From Planctomycetota bacterium (GTDB lineage Bacteria; Planctomycetota; OFTM77), in the NCBI GenBank assembly GCA_029260795.1, contig JAJDCO010000087.1, forward strand, positions 81,926-145,925: a stretch of DNA of 64,000 nucleotides, read 5' to 3'. The translations under genes and the position numbers were made by a program. The notes below the pieces were generated by a model. The model saw only the letters and a list, made by a program, of their open reading frames with translations, was not told the origin of the DNA and searched no databases. Shown one piece after another: positions 1 through 9,600 of the stretch. Within the stretch, counting starts at the first letter, position 1. Every line of letters begins with the position of its first letter.

Positions 1-539
1 AGGCAGCGCGATTTGGCGACGTAGACCTGGTCGATGGTCATCTCGAGGTCGCGCGAGATCTCTTCGGCCGGTTGGTCGCGGAGCGCGAAGCGGCGGAAGG
101 CCTCCACGGTTCGTTTCTCCATGCGCGTCGTCGCGCTGAGCTCGTCGACGGCACGACGCAGGATCTCGGTCTCGCACTCCCGGTCCCACCAGGTCGAGAC
201 GATCGGCTCGTGGGCGAGCTCCTGCACGACCGAGTCGCCTCGCCAACCCTCGACCCGTTGGCGTTTGCGATGGGCATCCACCAGGCATCGGCGCGCGATC
301 GCGAACATCCAGGTCTTGAGCTTGGCTCGCGCGGGATCGAAGCGCGCCGCGTTCTGGGCGAGGCGCATCAGCGTCTCCTGAGCCACGTCCTCGGCCTCGT
401 CGGAGCGGAGGCCGGCGCGTCGAGCCAGGCCTTGGATGATCGGCCGGTAGCGCTGGTCGATCTGCTGGAAGCTCTCCGGCCGACCGCTCTCGACGAACTC
501 GAGCAACAAGAACGAGGTGGTGTGGGTGCCGGAGACCAT
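1..539 (-). CDS. ECF-family RNA polymerase sigma factor, 3' end cut by window edge
   Basis: The ORF track omits this gene because its 3' end lies outside the window. Reading the minus strand from the ATG at 539 gives MVSGTHTTSFLLLEFVESGRPESF, which aligns end to end with the two complete sigma paralogues at 11677-12267 and 17544-18131. The sigma-2 region reads EAEDVAQETLMRLAQ followed by LKTWMFAIARRC. The sigma-4 helix-turn-helix (PAEEISRDLEMTIDQVYVAKSRC) runs to the edge, so only about 15 residues are missing. Sigma factors of this type direct core RNA polymerase to specific promoters. No anti-sigma gene is adjacent. By analogy with the other two copies, a partner kinase may lie just left of the window. 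Start chosen by paralogue alignment. Family call is firm; the regulon is unknown. Confidence 0.9.
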   Translation of the reverse strand, partial: MVSGTHTTSFLLLEFVESGRPESFQQIDQRYRPIIQGLARRAGLRSDEAEDVAQETLMRLAQNAARFDPARAKLKTWMFAIARRCLVDAHRKRQRVEGWRGDSVVQELAHEPIVSTWWDRECETEILRRAVDELSATTRMEKRTVEAFRRFALRDQPAEEISRDLEMTIDQVYVAKSRC

Positions 540-860
540 CGGGACCTGGGAGCCCTTTTCGCGGATGGGAATTCGCCTCGAGGTGCCCTCCGCATCGCGT
601 GCGGAAGGCACAGGAGCATCGGCTGTCGAAAGCGACTCACCGATCGTCGCAGACTTTCTCTCGGCGCACAACGAGATGCTGCGTCTGGTCGTAAGAGTCA
701 GCACGCACTCAAGCGCAGTGGGCTCTTGGGGTCGTTGAGCCCCTCGAGCTCTCGGGCGCACTCGTCGATGTCGACGGAAACCGCCCGCCCGATCCACGAT
801 TTCATCGCGGTTCGAGCGGGCGGGCTGTCGATCGGGGAGCCAGACCTTCGAGCGAACGCG
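540..860. other. Intergenic region between ECF gene and secreted-protein gene
   Basis: About 320 bp without a gene. It must hold the promoter of the minus-strand sigma gene and the 3' end of the minus-strand secreted-protein gene. Two weak inverted repeats are visible: GGGCTC/GAGCCC at 720-742, and CCGCCCGC/GCGGGCGG at 781-823 with a 27-base loop. The latter could serve as a terminator of the 861-3464 gene, but neither is followed by a clear T-run. Short ORFs here are shadows. Confidence 0.4.
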
Positions 861-3464
861 TTACTTGATGATCATGCACACCGCGTTCGACTTGACCGAG
901 TTGGCGCCCGGCGGTCGAAGGATGATCACCTGACTGTAGATCGGGATGTTCTGGGTGTTGCCCGGTATCTGCACCGTCCACTCGGCGAAGCCGCAGCAGT
1001 TGGTCTTGAAGGGGCCGAAGAGGTTGATGGCCGGTAGCAGGTCCAGGCAAAAGGTGTTGCCGAAGAAGCACGGCCCATTGCCGATACCGGCCAGGCTGAG
1101 CAAGAGGTACACGGACTCACCTGGCTCACCTCCGTACACCCGGAAGGTGGCGGACTGACCGGCGACGAGGGGATCTTGGATCAGCACCAGATCGTTGTGA
1201 TAGGGCACCCTCGCGGCGAGGCCGTAGAGCGCGAGGCTCGAGTCGTACGCGGCTGAGCCGATGACGGATCCGTCGCGCTCGTCGACTCGGTAGAGGCTTT
1301 TCGGGGCCGCGTCGATGGCGAAGAGCGACGAGCCGCAGAACTCGATGTCGGTCGCCAAGTCGTAGGCGCTGTCCCCACCCTTGGGCGTGTAGCTCGAGGG
1401 CAAGCGATCGGACTCGTTGATGTTGGATGACGCAAAGGCGTTCATGCCGAAGATCTGACCGCTTGGATCCGTGCCCAAGCCATCGTAGTCCGCGGTGAAG
1501 CTGAGATGATCGACTACGCTGGCGGGATCGATCACGCCGTCGAGGCCGAGGATGCCCAGCTTCTCGCCCAGATTGGGAGTGGTGGACGTCCCAAACCCGA
1601 TGACGAGATCGTCACCCACGCTGGTCAGGCCTTCCGCGACCGTGACCGGAGGAGTCGCCGTGACGGGGACGGCCGAGATCATCGCGCCGGTATCCGGGTT
1701 GATCTCGACGAGATCCCAAGCGGTATAGGGTCCGGTCTCGGTGGTCGCGGTCAGCGCGTAGAAGGATCCACGGTGGAACGCGAGGTCGGTCATCTGGGAC
1801 ATGTTGTGTCCGATGATTTGACCAATGACGAGATGGTCGCCGGTCTCGGGCTCGAGCCGAATGAGCTCATCGGTGGCGGGGTTGACGCTGTAGAGCGGAC
1901 CGCACACGGGCCTGCAGACGGCCAGTCCCGAGAGTTCCAGGGGGGGGGTCAGCTTGGTCGAGCTGAGAAACGCCCCGTTGGTCGAGTCGATGCGGTGGAG
2001 CATCGGCCCGTTGGTGGCGTCGCGATCGATGCCCAGGAGCTGGTCGTGGCAGAAGGTCATGTCGTTCGCCTCCCACGCGTCCGAGGAGTGGGGCTCTTTA
2101 CCGAGCAGCGTGTGGTTGACAGGGATACGATCGGTCTCGTAGAGGTCGATCGAGGTGTTCGTGAACCACTGCTGGCTGGAGAAGATCTGGCCATACCGGT
2201 CCGTGGCGAGGGCGTCGAAATCGGCGTTGAAGCTCGTGTAGTCGATCGAGCTGATGATGAGGCCGGTGCTCGGAACGATCACGCCCAAGCGGTTGGCGAT
2301 GTACTCGAGGGGAGGGAGGTCTCCGAAGCCGACGATCAGCTCGTCGCCGACGCTGGTCAGCGACTCGACGTTGACCACCAAGCCGCCGCCCCAGGTGATC
2401 GGAAGCGCCGATCCGACCATCGCGCCCGTCTGGCAGTCGATCTCCAGCAGCCGATAGTCGGAGAGGGGCACGGATTCGGTCACCGCGTAGAGCTTGCCTT
2501 GGTGAAAGGCCAAGTCGGTCTTCTCCGCCATGATGAAGCCGATCCCTCCAACGTCGGAGACGAATCCGGAGGCTTGATCGATGGTCACGAGCCTGTTGCT
2601 GTCCGTATCGACACTGAAGACGCGACCACAGGAAGGCGGCGTCTTGGCGAGTCCGACCAAGCCGTTGGAGGGTTGAAGAGCCCGGGTCTTCAGCAGGCTG
2701 CCGTCGGTCGGGTCGATCCGGTGAATCGCCTGGCCGTTGGCCGAGATGCCGTAGAGGTGCGAGCCGCAGAACTCGAGGTCGTTCAGAGCGTGACCCGAAT
2801 TGTAGCCGCCGATCGGTGCCGGGGTTGCCGGAACCTGGCGAAAGCCCGAGAAGCTGTTGGCGCCGTTCTCGTAGTCGACCCCGATGAGCTGATGCTGGGG
2901 GCTGGTCGCCATCCCGTCCGTGTCGGTTCCGGGATAGCTGGCCACGCTGAGTGGGTCCACGTTGCCCGCAGTGTCGATGATGGCGATCTGGTCGCTCGTG
3001 AAGGAGGTTCCCGTGTTGCCGAAGCCGATCATGAGGTCGCCGCCGAGGCTGGTCAGCGACTCGACGACGTCCATCGGGACTCCCGTGACGGGTGAGGCGT
3101 TGACCTTTAACCCAGTCACCGGATCGATCTGGACCAGGTCCCAGGCCGTGGCGGGAAACGGCGTCCTGGCGATCACCGCGTAGACGAATCCTTCGTGAAA
3201 GGTGAGGTCCATCGTGTTCGACATGTCGTGGGTGATCGTCCCAACGACCGTGACGATGCCGGTCGGCGCATCGATCCTCACCAGCTCATCGGTTGCCGGG
3301 TCGATGCTGAAGAGCTCGTCGGCCGTCGCCGTTCCGACCACGAGGCTCATGGCGACCAGGAGGATGGCGAGCGGCTTGATCGCTGCATCAACGAGCCACG
3401 ACTGGGTTCTCACGACAGAAGGTCGCGCGAAGCGCGCGAGAACCAAAGGGAACAGAGCGTACAC
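861..3464 (-). CDS. Large secreted protein with three repeated propeller-like domains
   Basis: An 867-residue exported protein of unknown function. A long basic N-terminus and the hydrophobic stretch LAILLVAMSLVVGTATA form a signal peptide. The mature part has three homologous repeats of about 230 residues (roughly 51-280, 282-522 and 524-760). Each opens with a motif such as LYSVNPATDELIRLEPETG and later has TDLAFH..LYAVT, ESLTSVGDELIVGFG and D-x-x-FCG..LYGI. This suggests a beta-propeller or TolB/SMP-30-like fold. The last 105 residues form a separate beta-rich domain with a CC pair (KTNCCGFAEW), possibly a cell-surface sorting domain. The ORF track starts at 3761; I prefer GTG at 3464 because AAGGAGA lies six bases upstream and the extension has no signal-like start. 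It sits head to tail behind the ECF gene, so the two may share transcription. Function not assigned. Confidence 0.8.
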   Translation of the reverse strand: MYALFPLVLARFARPSVVRTQSWLVDAAIKPLAILLVAMSLVVGTATADELFSIDPATDELVRIDAPTGIVTVVGTITHDMSNTMDLTFHEGFVYAVIARTPFPATAWDLVQIDPVTGLKVNASPVTGVPMDVVESLTSLGGDLMIGFGNTGTSFTSDQIAIIDTAGNVDPLSVASYPGTDTDGMATSPQHQLIGVDYENGANSFSGFRQVPATPAPIGGYNSGHALNDLEFCGSHLYGISANGQAIHRIDPTDGSLLKTRALQPSNGLVGLAKTPPSCGRVFSVDTDSNRLVTIDQASGFVSDVGGIGFIMAEKTDLAFHQGKLYAVTESVPLSDYRLLEIDCQTGAMVGSALPITWGGGLVVNVESLTSVGDELIVGFGDLPPLEYIANRLGVIVPSTGLIISSIDYTSFNADFDALATDRYGQIFSSQQWFTNTSIDLYETDRIPVNHTLLGKEPHSSDAWEANDMTFCHDQLLGIDRDATNGPMLHRIDSTNGAFLSSTKLTPPLELSGLAVCRPVCGPLYSVNPATDELIRLEPETGDHLVIGQIIGHNMSQMTDLAFHRGSFYALTATTETGPYTAWDLVEINPDTGAMISAVPVTATPPVTVAEGLTSVGDDLVIGFGTSTTPNLGEKLGILGLDGVIDPASVVDHLSFTADYDGLGTDPSGQIFGMNAFASSNINESDRLPSSYTPKGGDSAYDLATDIEFCGSSLFAIDAAPKSLYRVDERDGSVIGSAAYDSSLALYGLAARVPYHNDLVLIQDPLVAGQSATFRVYGGEPGESVYLLLSLAGIGNGPCFFGNTFCLDLLPAINLFGPFKTNCCGFAEWTVQIPGNTQNIPIYSQVIILRPPGANSVKSNAVCMIIK

Positions 3465-3470
3465 GAGAGA

Positions 3471-3477
3471 TCTCCTT
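3471..3477 (-). promoter_or_regulatory. Ribosome binding site deciding the GTG start at 3464
   Basis: On the minus strand AAGGAGA is followed by six bases and then GTG. It is a near-perfect Shine-Dalgarno site. It argues against the 99-residue longer ORF listed in the track, which has no such site and no signal peptide at its start. Confidence 0.7.
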
Positions 3478-3484
3478 GAGGTGG

Positions 3485-3518
3485 GTCTCCGGCTCCCCGC
3501 TCGGGGAAGTCGGGAGAC
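3485..3518 (-). promoter_or_regulatory. Stem-loop in the leader of the secreted-protein gene
   Basis: Outer arms GTCTCC/GGAGAC and inner arms TCCCCG/CGGGGA with a two-base loop form a hairpin that ends just before the Shine-Dalgarno site at 3471-3477. It could affect mRNA stability or translation. There is no T-run, so it is not an obvious terminator. Confidence 0.4.
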
Positions 3519-3820
3519 GACGATGGAGCCATGCCCCACGAAAGACGAAACCGCGGCCTCACGCTTCCATCCTAGCAGGACGAATGAAGCGAGCGGCGCC
3601 CAACACGGCGTCGCCGTCAATGCGGTCTCAGGCAACGAGAGTGTAACCAGCTGCCACCCCACCGGAGAAACTCGAAAGGAAGTCGGGTGTCGGTGCGATG
3701 TCTTCGACCTCCCGACTGAAAGTCGGGCGTTGCGACGCTCGATGGAAAGCCGCTCTCTCACCTCGGTTCCTCTGTGGCGTCTCGGCCCGACTTCGTGGGA
3801 CGCGGTTCCTGGACCCGAGC

Positions 3821-3850
3821 GGCGGACTCCGTTCGCGCCTCTGCTCCATC
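3821..3850 (-). repeat. Dispersed repeat, core GAACAGAGAC family, copy A
   Basis: On the minus strand it reads GATGGAGCAGAGGCGCGAAC followed by GGAGTCCGCC. This matches the core of copies B-F at 4016, 20000, 21788, 46666 and 46779. Copies A and B are also similar over about 25 bp to the left (CGCGGTTC..GACCCGAG on the plus strand). Confidence 0.6.
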
Positions 3851-4015
3851 AAGGCGCTGTCCGTCGAGAGTCGAGGCCTGCAAGGCCGGCCTTGTGAAAG
3901 CCCCGGGGCGAAGCCCTGGGAGTCGGTATGTTCATTTGTTCAAAGCGACATTGAATGTGCCGCGTAAGCCCTGTAGGAGCGGCGTCGGCGTGAGACGCGG
4001 TTCTTCGACCCGAGT

Positions 4016-4053
4016 GTCGGACTATGTTCGCGTCTCTGTTCCATCAACGGCGG
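4016..4053 (-). repeat. Dispersed repeat, core GAACAGAGAC family, copy B
   Basis: On the minus strand it reads GATGGAACAGAGACGCGAAC, then ATAGTCCGACAC. Together with copy A it shares about 55 bp. It lies in the same intergenic gap as copy A and in the same orientation. Confidence 0.6.
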
Positions 4054-4275
4054 TGACCGGCTGGCGATGCTCGTGTCGCATGAGTCGGTCCAACGCGGCG
4101 AAAGAAAATCTGTGCGAGGTGCAAGGTCTGCCGCTCCGAGGTCAATACGCAGCATCGATCAGTCGATCCGTGAGTCTCACACGGTGAGCCGCGGGTCGGG
4201 AACCGAAGACCACGAAGACCCCGCGCACTTGTTCCGAGTCGGGACGAAGGCGCTTCCTACGAGAAGGAAAAGGCC

Positions 4276-6315
4276 ATGAACACTCACAGCGACTCTCTTT
4301 CGGCAGCGCTTTCGACCGCAGGCACTCGATCGTCTCGTCGCACTCGGCGACCCGGCAGACTGCAGCGACTGACTCTGGTCGCGATGGCGGCGGTGAGCCT
4401 CTCGACGCTCGCCCTCGCACAGTATCAGGACCACGAGGACTTTGATCTGAACACAGATCTCGACCATCCGTACGACGTCGCGCTCTTCGATCCCAACACC
4501 CGGGTCTACGACAGCTTCCCCCAGTTTTACCTTGGAGGGACCTCGCTGGCGTTCGTTTCTGACCCCGTTCGAGAATTGGCAGGCGGAAAGCTCCATCAGT
4601 ATCAGGTCGATGGGAGGTGGCTCGCGACCTACGACGAGAACGCGCTGGGGTTTCCTTTCGACTTCAGAGATGGTCCCTACGGCGTCGCGGTGAACGACAA
4701 TCCCAGCGATGACAACTTCGGCCATATCTATGTCATTGGTGGCTTCGAACAATTCAATGGGGCCCCGTTTTGGCGCATTCGAGTCTACAAGATGGACAAC
4801 AACCGCTTCCAAACCAGCACCTACCAAAAGCTCGAAGTGGTGACCGACTTCTTTGGGAGGTCCCCCACTGATAGCCTCTTCCAGCCCAAGGGGCTCGCCG
4901 TGGATTCCGACGGCGACGTTTATGTGACCACTTATGACGATTCGAAGTCAGCAAGCGTCGTGCTCAAGTTTCATGGCGAAGACGTGAGCAAGTATGGCGG
5001 GTTCTACGCCCCGGAGGAACGGATGTATGTCCTTCCCAATGGCGACAGCGCTCGAGACGTGAGTGTGAGCTCCTTTGACAAGATCGTCACGATCGCGAGC
5101 ACCACCAAGGTGTACCGATTCCAGAACAACGGCACCTTCATCGACTCGGCGAGCCCGGGGACCGAGTGGAGTCAGTGCTCCCAAGAGATCCAAGGTGTTT
5201 GCGCCCGGGATCTCGCTGGGGATCTCTGCGGCAGAGTGTGGAACTCGGTACGGGTGGACGGTCCGCCGGCCTGCAAGTTTGGCAAGGTGGAACGGCGAGG
5301 TCCCAACAATGTCCAAAGTCTCGAATTCACGGCGGGTGGCCTCAACATTCTGGAACAGGGTTCTTCCGATCCGGGATCCCTCGGTCTCGAGCATGCCCGA
5401 ACGTGGGGCTTCAAGTACTCGTCGTCTGGGCCCTTCCAACTGCCGACGACCGTGCTCTGCCAGCCGAGTCTCTTCGTTTGCAATGACAGGTTCACGAATG
5501 CAAACGTCACCGTCCTCAAGGATTCCCCCATGGAATCCTGTCCTCTGCCGGACGACGCCGTCGCTTGGTGGCCATTCGATGACTGGCGAGCGTACCGAGG
5601 GTCGGGAGCTGTTTCTCCCAAACTCAACATGATGAAGAACCGGATCAATCGGGACGCGAATGGAGTGTTGAAGTCCAACAACGCTTTGATTCCTCTTCCC
5701 CCGACCGTGGAAGGGGTCGTCAAGACTGCCCTCGGTTCCAAGAGCAACGACGAGTGGGTCGAAGTGCCGGATCACCCCAGCGTCAACTTCGGGACAGACG
5801 ACATGACCATCGAAGGCTGGATCCGAGCCCGCCCTTCATGGGGAATCGGAGTCATCCTCGACAAACGCGGCTTGAACTCGAGCGGCAAGGACGCCGGCTA
5901 CGCTGCTTACCTCCACGGCGGATTCCTCTCCTTCCAGTCGCTGGTCGATGGGGCCGCCGGAGAGTACTCCAGCGTGACGTCCTCTGCGAAGATCGATGAC
6001 GAGAAGTGGCATCACTTCGCAATCGTCTTCGAAAACACATCTCCCGGTCCCGGTACAGTGGAGTTCTTCGTCGACGGAGAGGACACCGAACCCATCAACA
6101 ACAAGTGGTCCGTCGAGCATACCGGCGACCTGGACAACCTCAGCCCTCTCTATATCCTTCGCCACCGACCCGATTTCTCGGACGGGCTGTCCGGCCATCT
6201 CGATGAGCTCACTCTCTACCGCCGAGCGTTGGACAGGGATGAGGATATCAAGCCCATTCACGCCGCAGGCTGTGCGGGCAAGAACCGGCCCTATCGGGGG
6301 GCGAGGGGTCAGTAG
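4276..6315 (+). CDS. Secreted protein with NHL-like propeller and C-terminal LamG domain
   Basis: A 679-residue exported protein. The signal peptide is long, with an arginine-rich n-region (RRTRRPGRLQRLTLVAMAAV) and cleavage probably after ALA. Residues about 50-420 contain NHL/SMP-like strands such as PYGVAVNDN and PKGLAVDSDGDVYVTTYD, suggesting a beta-propeller. Residues about 425-670 are a LamG/concanavalin-like sandwich: AVAWWPFDDW, WVEVPDHPSVNFGTDDMTIE, KWHHFAIVF and GHLDELTLYRRAL. LamG domains of this kind usually bind glycans or proteins at the surface. Start ATG has GAAGGA upstream. A near-identical LamG domain without the front half occurs at 10484-11221. The gene precedes a kinase gene, with a strong terminator between them. 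Substrate or partner unknown. Confidence 0.85.
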   Translation: MNTHSDSLSAALSTAGTRSSRRTRRPGRLQRLTLVAMAAVSLSTLALAQYQDHEDFDLNTDLDHPYDVALFDPNTRVYDSFPQFYLGGTSLAFVSDPVRELAGGKLHQYQVDGRWLATYDENALGFPFDFRDGPYGVAVNDNPSDDNFGHIYVIGGFEQFNGAPFWRIRVYKMDNNRFQTSTYQKLEVVTDFFGRSPTDSLFQPKGLAVDSDGDVYVTTYDDSKSASVVLKFHGEDVSKYGGFYAPEERMYVLPNGDSARDVSVSSFDKIVTIASTTKVYRFQNNGTFIDSASPGTEWSQCSQEIQGVCARDLAGDLCGRVWNSVRVDGPPACKFGKVERRGPNNVQSLEFTAGGLNILEQGSSDPGSLGLEHARTWGFKYSSSGPFQLPTTVLCQPSLFVCNDRFTNANVTVLKDSPMESCPLPDDAVAWWPFDDWRAYRGSGAVSPKLNMMKNRINRDANGVLKSNNALIPLPPTVEGVVKTALGSKSNDEWVEVPDHPSVNFGTDDMTIEGWIRARPSWGIGVILDKRGLNSSGKDAGYAAYLHGGFLSFQSLVDGAAGEYSSVTSSAKIDDEKWHHFAIVFENTSPGPGTVEFFVDGEDTEPINNKWSVEHTGDLDNLSPLYILRHRPDFSDGLSGHLDELTLYRRALDRDEDIKPIHAAGCAGKNRPYRGARGQ

Positions 6316-6363
6316 GGGTGCGATTCGTCTGAGACTGGCCTGATCGACGGATCGGCCATAGAA

Positions 6364-6404
6364 GAGGCGCCGAGAGGGCAGGTCAACTGCTCTCTCGGCG
6401 CCTC
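6364..6404 (+). terminator. Strong terminator-like hairpin after the LamG gene
   Basis: Arms GAGGCGCCGAGAGGGCAG and CTGCTCTCTCGGCGCCTC pair over 18 bases with a single G-T wobble and a five-base loop. It lies 49 bp after the stop codon. There is no T-run, so the call rests on the stem alone. Confidence 0.7.
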
Positions 6405-6494
6405 ACTGCGTAATTCGGCGCTTCAGGCACGAACCGAGATAGAGGTCTCTCCTGCGCCGCCCTTTCAGAGCGGCGACCGCCAGTGAGGTCTTTT

Positions 6495-6524
6495 CGGGTT
6501 GCGCATGGCTTCTTCTTTGTTGGG
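6495..6524 (+). promoter_or_regulatory. Conserved box upstream of kinase gene 1
   Basis: The sequence CGGGTTGCGCATGGCTTCTT, about 175 bp before the kinase start, is closely matched at 13839 (the same distance before kinase 2) and at 11282 (no kinase downstream). Conservation between otherwise diverged intergenic regions suggests a promoter or regulator site, possibly one read by the linked ECF factor. That link is inference. Confidence 0.5.
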
Positions 6525-6632
6525 AACGCCGCTCGAAGCCCGATGAGGCGGACATTGAACGCACGTCGACACGAAGAGCGTTGACCGCAGGCGCTCGCGC
6601 GCGGATGCTGCAGGGGCGTGCAGATCGCCATT

Positions 6633-6653
6633 CCCCGGGCCACGGCGGGGCCG
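6633..6653 (+). promoter_or_regulatory. Conserved leader element before kinase 1
   Basis: CCCCGGGCCACGGCGGGGCC ends about 20 bp before the kinase ATG. A nearly identical element lies 41 bp before the kinase 2 start (13977). The GGCC(C)/GGGCC arms around ACGGCG can pair. It probably lies in the mRNA leader. Confidence 0.45.
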
Positions 6654-6671
6654 TGTCCCGGAGAGGCCGCG

Positions 6672-9600
6672 ATGGATCCGGAGCCCCATGACCGCCTCGC
6701 CAATGCGTTTCGCCTGGTCAAGGAGTACGAGTCTCTCGATCCTCGGCCGACGGTGGACGAGTTCCTCGAAACGCACGCAAGCCTCGCGGATCTGATTCGC
6801 CCTCTGATTGCCGCGGAGCGCGTAGACGAACCGGAGCCAGCGCGCGTCTCAGGTGAGGCCGTGTTCTTCGGCCCCTACCAGGTGATCGAGACCCTGGGCG
6901 AGGGCTCCTTCGGTGTGGTCTACCGGGCGCTCCAGCGCGAGCCGCTGCGGCGAGAGGTGGCTCTCAAGGTCCTCAAGCCGGGAATGGAGACCCAGGAGAT
7001 CATCGCGCGCTTCGATGCCGAGCGTCACGCGCTGGCGTTGATGAATCATCCGAGCATTGCGCGCGTGATCGATGCCGGCGAGACGGACACGGGGCAATCC
7101 TACTTCGTGATGGAGCTGGTGCACGGTCGTCCGCTGACTCAGTTCTGCGACGAAGAGCGGTTGACGGTCGAGGAGCGGCTCGAGCTGTTCCGCCAGGTCT
7201 GCCTCGCGGTGGAGCACGCGCACCGAAAGGGCGTCGTGCACCGTGACCTCAAGCCGATGAACATCTTGGTGACGACAGTCGAGGACCGCCCCGTTCCCAA
7301 GGTCATCGACTTCGGGATCGCCAAGGCGATCGGTCGCAAGCTCACCGACAAGACGCTGTTCACTCAGGCCCGACTGGTCCTCGGCACGCCCTCCTACATG
7401 TCCCCCGAGCAAGCTCGCCAAACCAATCTGGACATCGATCATCGAAGCGACATCTACGCGCTCGGCGTGCTGCTGTACGAGCTGCTCACCGGCGTGCTCC
7501 CGATCGCGTTCGGCGACGACACGACCGGGTGCGATCTCTATCGGCAGATCTGGGAGGTGGACCCGCCACGTCCCTCGCACCGACTGCGCAGCTCCGGGGG
7601 CGACGCCGCTCCCGATTGGCCCGCGCGGCTGCACAGCGACACACGGTCCCTGCACGATGCGATCCGGGGTGATCTCGACTGGGTCGTCATGAAGTGTCTC
7701 GAGAAGGATCGGACCCGGCGCTACCCGACCGCCAAGGATCTGGCCGCCGATCTGGCGCACATCCTCGCGAACGAGCCCGTCGTCGCGCGCCCTCCCAGCC
7801 TCGCCTATCGCCTCCGCAAGCTCGCCCGCCGCAACCGCCCGGCGTCCGTCGCCGCGACCGTGGTGCTGGTGCTCGTGATCGTCGGCAGCGTCCTGACGGC
7901 CGGTCTGCTGGATTGGGCGCAGACGGAGAAGCAGACCGAGACGGAGCGGGCGAGCGTTGCGGCGGAGGCTGAAGCGAGGGCCACCTTCCTCCTGGGTGTG
8001 CAAGAAGCGCGCGACGACGGCGCCCCCGAAGGAGAGCGCTGGGCACTCGAGGAGATCCTCGAGCGCTCGAAGTTCCCGCCCCATCCGGCGTTGATACGGG
8101 TCCTGACCAAGATGTATCGGGAGAACCCCTGTCTCGCCACGATCCGGCTCAGGGAAAGCAGCGGGATTGCCGTCCGCCCCGGTGAGTCTCTTCGCGTGCG
8201 GGTCCTCAGCCGAGAGGGGTTGTTCGATTGGAATCTCGAATCGCTGGCGCTCGAGCCGGTCGAGATGCCCGCGGGTGTTGCTGGCTCTGAGTCGTTTCAG
8301 CTGAGTGCGGACGGAGAGCTCCTCACCTGGTGGAGGGGAGACGAGATGACTGTGGGACGAGCCGGTGAGTCTGGCTCGATCCGAACCGAGAGGATTCCTT
8401 TCAAGAGTGGAACAAGCGGGGCGTTCGTCCGGGTCGATTCCGCTCATCGAGCTGCGGTGGTGCGGGACAGCGAGACTGTCTGGCTGAGTCCGAACATCGA
8501 GTTTCAGCCTCTGACGCGCTTTGAAACGCCTCCCGTGGCGTTCCGCGTGGCGTTCTCGCCGTCGGGTGAGGCGACCGTCGCGACCTTGGGTGATCGGGAT
8601 GCCTTTGAGCTCTTGATCCGTCGGGAAGGCGAATGGTCTCCGTTGGCCAGCCTGCAAGAGCGAACCCCGTATTCTCCGGAGGTTGCGAGAAGCTCCCTCA
8701 AGTTCACCTGGATCGATGGTGATTCGGCACACATCTTTGGCTGGTTCGGGACGGAGTACGTGGAGATCTTGGCGACCGACGCCGAAGAAGATGAGCAGCG
8801 GTCGCGGCTCGAACCGAGTCTGGGCGCCGGTCAGGTCCAGGCCTTGGCCAGCTCGGGCGACTTCCTGGCGGCCGCGAGCGAGGAAAGGCGAATCCAGGTT
8901 TGGAATCGATCCGGTTCCGGCATAGCCGGCTTTGATCAGCGAGCGGATTTCGGCGGCATCGAGAGGCCGGCCAATCAGCTCGTCTTCAGTGAGGCGGAGC
9001 AAGAGCTCGTCAGCCATCACAAGGGACCGGGAAACGTGCGCGTTTGGGAGACCAAGTCGGGGCTCGACTACCAACGCCTGTATTCTGAGAGCGAACGTCA
9101 GGGCCTGCTCGACCGCTACGGCGCTCGCTTCTCAATAAACGGTCTGGCCATCAACGAGCGATTCCTCGTTTCCAGCGGAGGAGACCACGGGAATGGCTTC
9201 CTGAGTGTTCAGCAGATGGACAGCACGGGGCGTCTGGCGACGGGGCGTCCGAAGACGGAGCTGAAAGAGCAGATTCTGCCTAAGGTGGTCGGCTCCGTGG
9301 CGTTCTCTCCCGACGGTGCCTGGCTCGCCGTCTCGGACTACGCGGGCACGATTCGGGTGCTCGAAACGGAGAGCTGGCGAGTGATCGCCGTGGAGCACTC
9401 AGAGTCGACGCAGACTGCGGAGAAGGTCGCGAGCCTGTGCTGGCACCCGAGCCGCCCACTTCTGCTCGGCGGCAGCTCTCAGGGGGATCTCTTGGCCTGG
9501 GACATCCCCACCGGAGGCGATGCGACGCTCCACCGCCGCCGAGTGCCGATGCATGAGGGCCGAGTGTCGGGTGTCGCGGTGCATCCCAACGCTCAATGGA

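Larger units (their letters stand above)
3519..4275. other. Long intergenic region between divergent secreted-protein genes
   Basis: About 760 bp lie between the minus-strand propeller gene and the plus-strand LamG gene, and must contain both promoters. No supported coding region was found; the several overlapping ORFs have no recognisable product and no good start signals. The stretch contains two inverted copies of a dispersed repeat (3821-3850 and 4016-4053) and a small GGGCGAAGCCC hairpin near 3905. The string AATACGCAGCA at 4144 also occurs at 12516, upstream of another secreted-protein gene of the same array, and is a candidate shared regulatory element. Confidence 0.45.

Noticed and set aside
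1506-3095. 529-residue plus-strand ORF
   Set aside because: It lies wholly antisense to the secreted propeller gene, whose repeats, signal peptide and Cys pattern are clear. The ORF is rich in Asp, Arg, Val and Gly as expected of a GC-driven shadow.
4177-4827. 216-residue minus-strand ORF at the LamG gene start
   Set aside because: It runs antisense through the signal peptide of the LamG protein and shows no family features.
6849-9074. 741-residue minus-strand ORF
   Set aside because: Antisense to kinase 1, whose catalytic motifs are unambiguous; no recognisable domain in the shadow frame.
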